DNA from: Porpolomopsis calyptriformis
Taxonomy: Eukaryota > Basidiomycota > Agaricomycetes > Agaricales > Hygrophoraceae
Assembly: GCA_951640195.1 (NCBI GenBank)
Contig: OX621174.1
Span: 1,178,001-1,242,000, forward strand
Direction of reading: 5' to 3'
DNA: 64,000 bases
Shown: positions 57,892-64,000 of the stretch, one piece after another
Numbering within the stretch: position 1 is the first letter of the stretch
Layout of the letters: each line of letters starts with the position of its first letter
Made by a program: the position numbers and the translations under genes
The notes under the pieces: model-generated
Database searches by the model: none
What the model saw: the letters and a program-made list of their open reading frames with translations, nothing else
What the model was told of the DNA's origin: nothing

Positions 57892-60800
57892 ATGCCACGA
57901 CAGCAGCCTAGCTCTCCGGACTTGAATCTCACCTCGTCCTCAGCCAGGGAGTCTCCAATCGACCCACACGTTGACATTTCAGAACGCCCCTCCACGTCTT
58001 CACGATACCGTAGGTCCGAGGGCTCAGAAGGATATCCCTCCTGGCTTCCCAAACGACCGTTGCACCCACCACCAGCTTCAACCTTCCAATCCCACGTCGG
58101 CTACGGTGACACCACCCCCACCGAACAGTTCATTGGAGGGCGCAAACCCGTCCCCCGCTCTGTTCGCATCGTCAACTTGCAGGGTCCCGTCGAGAAGCAT
58201 GTTCGTCGCGAGACGACGGATCAGACACGCGTGAGTAACGTCCAACACACACGTGCCTGGTCCCGCGCAACAGCGCCTGGGGTGTCACCCACCGTCTTCT
58301 CCTCTGGAAACCCATTCGCGGCCACACCTCCGCTAAGGTTTAACTCTCCGGGTCTTCACCTCCAGCTCCTCCTCAACCCCTCTCTCAAATCCCGTCTCGC
58401 GTTTTACCTCCTTCCTGTTTTTGTTTTTGCACCCATCGTCTTGCAGACCTTCTTCGATTTCAATGCTCTATTTGTATTGTTCGAGTGAGTCTCTCTGTAT
58501 TCACACCCCTCCCAACATTCTCATCGTATCCTCCAGAGTCGCCAAATTTCCGAACGCCGAAGCACCTGGTGTACCCGGATCGGGTAGAAATTGGGCCCTG
58601 GGCGCCGCAGCATATGTCGCCTGTTGGTTTACCTGGATTTTTGTAGTATGCCTAGTGTATGAATTCATCTATTCCTTCACTCGGCGCTGGCGCATTAGTA
58701 AGTCCCTCCCGTTTTCTCTCATGCTCCGGATACTGAATCAGAGATCTTAGAGCGCCCGTTTATTTTACCCATTTATATCTCGTCTCCGGCTTTCAATTTT
58801 GCTGCCATGTCGTCATATTCGACATTTTGTTTCCTGCAGCACGTTCGGTACTCCGCCTTCTTTGGCGACAACGGGAGTTTACAAGACGGTTTAGCCGAGA
58901 CATTCTGGTTCTACTCACAAAATCTCCCGGCGGTCGCGCTTCTGCTTCCGCGCGCAGGCCTTTCACTTGCCTTACTCCTCTCGTTTTCTTCATCACAACC
59001 CGGCATCATTGCGCTGTCAGACGCGGGCGCCACTACCCGGGATAGCACCTACTTTCGGAGTGATGGTGTACTCACAGGCTACGCTCGCGGTGTCTTGATC
59101 GCCAATGCCATTTGGACAGCGTGGCGCTTTCTCATCCTCATTGCCAGCTGGTGAGATTTATGAAAATGTAATGATCTGATTCCTGACTGCTGACGCGTCG
59201 TTTGGCCCAGGATTGGTTTGTGGATACTGAGCGGACACCGGTGTGCCGGTTTGTTTGGCCCACGGTTTCCTTGGGAGGAAGATGCCCTTGAGAAGAACCT
59301 GTCTTATGACGACACTGGATCTGAAACCGACACCCTCCCGTGGGACTGGAAAGAACGCACACGGATGCGCATCCAAGATGCTTATGACTTTTGCTTGACA
59401 GTCAAACCCCCACGTTTGAATGGGGGGAAGAAAGAGGTGTCTGATACTAGCGAATTCCTCGGGCCTTCGCCGCCGTCGGTCGCTCGCTTTGAAGGCGTGG
59501 AGCAAGTCCTCGCCGCTATCGGGTTTCCATCGTCGCCGCCACCTGCGAGGCGGCCCATGCTCTCGGTGGATCTCTTCGCTGAGCCCACACCAAACGTCCC
59601 GGTTCCAGAAGCAGCAAGGTCCAGCGAAATTTCTGACGTTATACCAAAGGTGGCGAAGCGCTTGTCAAAGGATCAGCCAGTTGCAGGTCCATCAACACCA
59701 TTGATGCCCTTGCCGTATTCTTTCACTGGGCGTGGTGCGCAAATCTCTTCCAAAGACCGGGTACCATTCCCTCCTTCGCCTGAGCCTAATGGTGAGAGAC
59801 CGGCAAGTGAGACAACGGAGGAGGGAGGAGGAGGGGGAGGAGGAAGAGGAAGAGGCAGAGGAAGAGGAAGAAGAAGAAGAAGAGGGTGATGAGGAGGCTG
59901 GCGATGAGAATGACGAAGAGCCGTCATCGGGACATGCTTCGGGGTCGATGTCGAGCTTGGGACATCCTGTTATGTCTCGTTACCCATTCAATTTCCCAAG
60001 ACAATCCCGCCGACACACCCCTTCAACCGAGGCGCCTTCCAACAATACAGCGTCTACGCCTTCGCGCGTTTCGCAGTCCACGGGCAACCGTGAATCAACC
60101 GACTCACAGTCACCAATATCATACGGGGGTAGTTCCAGTGTGGCTAGCCCATTAAGCCAAATGAGCGGTATCCCGATGCCCCCACGGCGCTCCCAGCAAC
60201 GGCGTAGCAGAACTCGCGCAGGGACCGTTCCACTTGTTGTCCAAGTCTCTCCCGAATCGGTTGTATTCCCTAGTGGTCGACGAGCACGAGCTAGGACACA
60301 CACCGAGGGTGGCATTGGAGACACGTTGAGCGGCCGAGGGCTTTACACGTATGACACAACGATGAGTGTCGGGGATGAGGAAGAAGAAGAGGTTATGGAT
60401 CAACCGGAGCCGGAAGGCTCCCATGAAGCGGCCGAGACGGATGATGTGGTTGGGCTTCTTTCCCAATCAACTCGCACCAGTCCCAGGTCGTCATTGCTTA
60501 ATATCCGCCGCCGGGCGAGTAATTTGTCGCCTCATCGACGAACCCACGGTTCGCATTCTGGATCAAATTCACGTTCAAATTCCCAGACTGGGTCGTCGTC
60601 GCCGAGATCTAGAGCGGGCTCGATGTCAGTGGTCAGGTCTCGCGCCCAGTCGTTGGTTCAGAGTCTCGGGGCCGCATCACGGTCTTCGTTAGAAGCGATC
60701 AGGATGCGAGCGATCTCTTCGATGGCCAGGCTAGAAGAAGATATTCCGTGCCCATCTGACGGGAACACTCGTTCACGCTCCGAAAGCGAATCGGAGGTTG

Positions 60801-61225
60801 TTAGTGGATCTGAAAACCATACATTTGGGCATCCACTCAGGACGCAGTGGACTAGAGAGGGAGAGGAACAACCTTCCCTGCCCGAATCGATAATCGTTTT
60901 ACCCGAACATCATGAATCTCAGTCTCAGCCTGACTTGCCTACTTCGGCATCACTGCCTGGACGACCATCCGAGCAAACTCCATTGGGCACGCCAGAACCG
61001 GCGATGGAGCCCGTAGCTGCCTCCACTCAAGAAATAAGTGGCCTTGAAGGGGTCGACTCAGATGATGGTAGCCAACCCGACGTCACCACCGCACATGGGT
61101 CCTCTACGGCCGCTCCGGGAAGCACAGCAGGAGTGACGGACTCTAGTGGACGAACGCTGTCAAGCTGGGGTCGGTCGTCGTCTCGTCATATAATCGACCA
61201 GCCTGAAAAGACTGGATCCCCATGA
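57892..61225 (+). CDS. Polytopic membrane protein with long disordered acidic/Ser-rich tail
   Basis: Exons 57892-58484, 58537-58697, 58751-59150 and 59211 onward join in phase. The N-terminal 150 residues are disordered. Four or five membrane segments follow: FYLLPVFVFAPIVLQTFF, WALGAAAYVACWFTWIFVVC, YISSPAFNFAAM, LPAVALLLPRAGLSLALLL and FLILIASWIGLWILSG. A soluble part (GPRFPWEEDALEKNLSYDD) comes next. After a GGA/GAA tract (59818-59885) the open frame changes by +1 and continues to 61225 (a tail rich in Ser, Arg and Glu). An unrecognised intron or a frameshift in the tract must explain this. The family is not known to me; similar proteins appear to exist in other mushrooms. Confidence 0.7.
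59818..59885 (+). repeat. GGA/GAA purine microsatellite in coding sequence
   Basis: About 68 bases are almost pure G and A (GGAGGAGGAGG..., then GAAGAAGAAG). The upstream frame reads poly-Gly/Arg and stops at 59889; the alternative frame reads poly-Glu and stays open. The G-runs could form quadruplex structures. Confidence 0.75.
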
Positions 61226-61945
61226 TCGAAAAAAAAACGAGTTGGCCTCGCCGGCGTACTTGCCATGGTTGTTTCCGTGAGTTCGTGGAGCTTTCGGTAC
61301 ATTTCGCGGACACCTTTATCATCACCGCTTCGTTTGGTAGCGGGCCGCCTAGACATCATACCTCTATATATATCCCCGTTCAAGTTTCATTGTTCACACC
61401 CTTCATCACCATCACCCATCCTCCTACTCTTGCATATCATATTGATTCTTTATGACGCGGAATAATATTTGGATTTTTCTTGCGCTCTGTTTTCCATCCG
61501 TAGCTAGCTTGTTGCTCTGTTGTAGTCCTTTTTTTTTTTTCTTGGCCAGGATTGTGAATGGAGTGACTATCATCTTGAGCAATGGTTGTATACCGTGTAT
61601 CTCTCTGGACAGTACTAATGGCAGTGATTTGCTCCAATCCGTTTTAGTCAAGCATCTCCTTGGGAAGCGGCAAAGCAATGGCGCCTGTGAACTTGGGAGC
61701 GCTAGACTTACTGATTACCTCAATATATGAGGGTCCTGACTGGACAAAATGTCGAAACTTGCTCTTAGTTTTCTGTGCATACCTGTGCGTACCTGTGCGT
61801 ACCTGTGCATATCTGTGTACACCTGTGCATAAGTGTGCATAAATGTATCTCTGCATATCTGTGCATTATTATACACTATATTGCACAGTGCTATATAGTG
61901 CTGCACTATTAGCTGTTTGCACATTATTGCATTATCAATACGACC
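61226..61945. other. Intergenic region
   Basis: It has no supported gene. It includes the minisatellite at 61773-61866 and an AT-rich block before the F-box gene. The leader just before the ATG is short and A/T-rich. Confidence 0.5.
61773..61866. repeat. 10-bp minisatellite (ACCTGTGCRT)
   Basis: About nine degenerate tandem units of CTGTGCATAC/CTGTGCGTAC run through this stretch, decaying at the right end into GTGCATAAGT-type variants. It lies about 80 bp upstream of the F-box gene start. Confidence 0.85.
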
Positions 61946-63519
61946 ATGGCCTCCGCGATTCCTCCTGAAATTTGGGTGATGATTGCCGGACTCCTCCCCG
62001 ACAATGTTTTGCAGAAATTACGCACCCTGAACAGTGCCTTTTTTCAAACCGCAATGGACGCGCGTTATCGGGAAGTGAACCTTCTTAGAAACATTTTAGA
62101 TGGGTTTCGAATAGCCAAGATGCTGCAAGAGTTGGAGAGGTTGAGGTAAGTACGAAATGATTAGTTATGATGTATCTGCTGAAAATGGATTTCTTGCGAT
62201 TTGCAAGTCAACCCCACATAGCAAGGCGTGTCCGTCGTGTTATCATTGATCTCGCGTACCTGGATGTCTATTTCACGCGTCACGACCACCGTGTCCTGAT
62301 AGCAACCTACGACCCACTCGACCTTACCGTCCTCCCATCTCCGATCAAAATTTATTCCAGTGACCCTCTCCAGCAGCTGTCCTTGGCTTTGAACGACACG
62401 CTCACTTCTTTCTACGGCGTCACAGATTGCTACCTACGCTGGCACAAAGACACCCCCCACTCCAACTCGGTTCGCGTAATGGCTTATTTATGGCCGTCCC
62501 TGTCCTCCGGTCTACTCTCGATCAATTGGGAACTTCCTCCATCTGGCCTCCATTTACTTCTTCAACCAACTTCGACCCACTTTCCCGCCCTCGAAACCCT
62601 AAATATTCAAATGGATCTTCTCCTTCGAACGACCCTAGCCGATGAGGATGAGATTTATATTTCTGTTGCAACCTTCCTGAACTCCCATAGTCCCAGCCTC
62701 CGATCTCTCTCATTATCATTATCCTCCCACATCCACAACGCGGTTTTGATGGACATCTCGCACTTATTCAGGGAATTAGGACACTTCCCTAAACTTCAAC
62801 AATTGTCCTTTGATGTGGGTATCACACTGCGGTATACCTACCTGTCGGTTCCTCGTGCTATCACCCGTTTTTTGAAGGACCATGCCAACACACTGCAATC
62901 CTTGACCGTCAAGATTTTCAGCCTCGACCACCAAACAACCACTCCTGCCCCGGAGCTCCGTGTCGAGAGAGTCTTCCCAGCGCTGTTTGCAGTCTCTCTC
63001 AGCCATTTGATCTCATTGAACATCGCTTTCTATCATACCCCAGTAGCTGCAGATTGGACAAATGCAGTGCTAGACATCGTCCCTTTCTTCTCGGACACGT
63101 TGACCTCGTTAAATCTCGATGCATTCGGAGATTCTACTCCTCTCACCTATAAGCAAGTAGAGACTGTTGCCTTGGCTTTCTCCCGTTCAACTCTGGAGAG
63201 CAGATTGAAGACTCTTTCCCTCACCATCAGTAATCTTGCTCCAGGACTTGTGGATTTTCTGGCATTCACTCTTCCTGGCCTCGTAACTCTCACATTAAAT
63301 GTTCTACATCCCAACTATGGATTCGAGGGCGGAGATGGTTCCAGTTCATTTAATGCAGAGAAGAGGTTTCACGCTGCAATGCAAAAACGATTTTACGATG
63401 GCTGGGGACCGTGCGACCTCTGTGTCAGGACGTGCCCGTCTCTTCGCTGGCGTACGATGCTGACAACTCTCACCGCCAAACGTATCCCGGACCTCCAGAG
63501 ACCGCGGTCTGAACCGTAA
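61946..63519 (+). CDS. F-box protein with leucine-rich C-terminal region
   Basis: Two exons, 61946-62145 and 62208-63519, give 503 aa. The N-terminus IPPEIWVMIAGLLPDNVLQK...NSAFFQTAMDARYREV is a typical Agaricomycete F-box that would bind Skp1 in an SCF ligase. The rest has irregular leucine-rich repeats (SLRSLSLSLSSH, LQSLTVKIFSL, LTSLNLDAF, LKTLSLTISNL, LVTLTLNVL) for substrate binding. The substrate is unknown. Large, fast-evolving families of such genes are common in mushrooms. Confidence 0.8.
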
Positions 63520-64000
63520 CTTGGCGTTCTGATGAGCAGTTGAAGAGGAGGGTATATACGGTGAAGAGTTATCCGTACCGCCCCCGGCATGTCGAGAGGA
63601 TTCGCAGGTGGAGTTATGCTATATTAATGGGTTATTTGTTCCAGGGTGCGAAGAGGTTTGTGGGAGCCGGGTACGACGAAGAACCATCTTTACAATCCAT
63701 CAGAATTTTCACTACCTGAAGCAGCTCGCTGGAAGTGTACCACTGCACAAATACCGACTCGTTGAGATCGGGGTGCATGAGATGTTGCACGCCCAATGAA
63801 TCGAGCCGGATGGCGTCTTCCCATGGCAGGAATGGGGTTCCCAGCGTACGACGATGCTTCCACCCACCTGAGCGAGTGAGGGAAATGACGCGGTCACAAG
63901 CTTATTGCAATTCAGCAAAGTCGTATTGGCATTTCAAGGCCACACATGGTGCCATGGCTGACTTGGGACGCGTTCGTAGCTCCTTGACATGTGGATCATC
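63520..64000. other. Window end without supported gene
   Basis: Only short frames on both strands are seen. No motif is recognised. Confidence 0.4.

Overview
This is a window from the nuclear genome of a filamentous basidiomycete, most likely an Agaricomycete. The evidence is dense small genes cut by many introns of about 45-70 nt, the gene content (PRP46, TFIIS, SUMO, ATG22, TEL2, STE24, an Lsh/HELLS-type SNF2 ATPase), a chromodomain Ty3/gypsy retroelement and an expanded family of NB-ARC/TPR receptors. All gene models were built by hand from the bases: splice sites were chosen so that phases join and family motifs run across the junctions. No database was searched.

Layout. 1-6.2 kb is transposon land: a three-exon zinc-knuckle gene, then a 5'-truncated Ty3/gypsy chromovirus whose pol frame is broken only by TGA codons, a second coiled-coil ORF and a 3' LTR. 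7-21.5 kb is a conserved gene block: a 71-aa membrane peptide, beta-carbonic anhydrase (-), a MED25-type VWA protein (+), PRP46 (-), TFIIS (+), two tandem SUMO genes (+) and ATG22 (+). 22-50.4 kb is dominated by five copies of one NB-ARC/TPR (NLR-like) gene: A and B on the minus strand, C, D and E in tandem on the plus strand. Between them lie TEL2, STE24, a non-autonomous hAT element with a perfect 8-bp target duplication, and two uncharacterised genes. 51-63.5 kb holds an Lsh/HELLS-like SNF2 ATPase (-), an AlkB-like dioxygenase (+), a polytopic membrane protein with a long disordered tail (+) and an F-box protein (+).

Working together. The ordinary genes serve transcription (MED25-like, TFIIS), splicing (PRP46), protein modification (SUMO pair, STE24), vacuolar efflux (ATG22), PIKK and telomere maintenance (TEL2) and chromatin or DNA repair (HELLS-like, AlkB-like). 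They do not form an operon-like unit. The part that looks like a system is the receptor cluster. Each copy has a tiny first exon encoding an Asn-rich motif, a one-exon NB-ARC core (761 nt where measured), and one long exon of 42-residue TPRs whose number differs between copies (about 5 to 15). Copy E is fully open with all NTPase motifs. A is open but has lost the sensor arginine. D is truncated late, B is frameshifted near its end, and C is a clear pseudogene. This is birth-and-death evolution of a putative non-self-recognition receptor.
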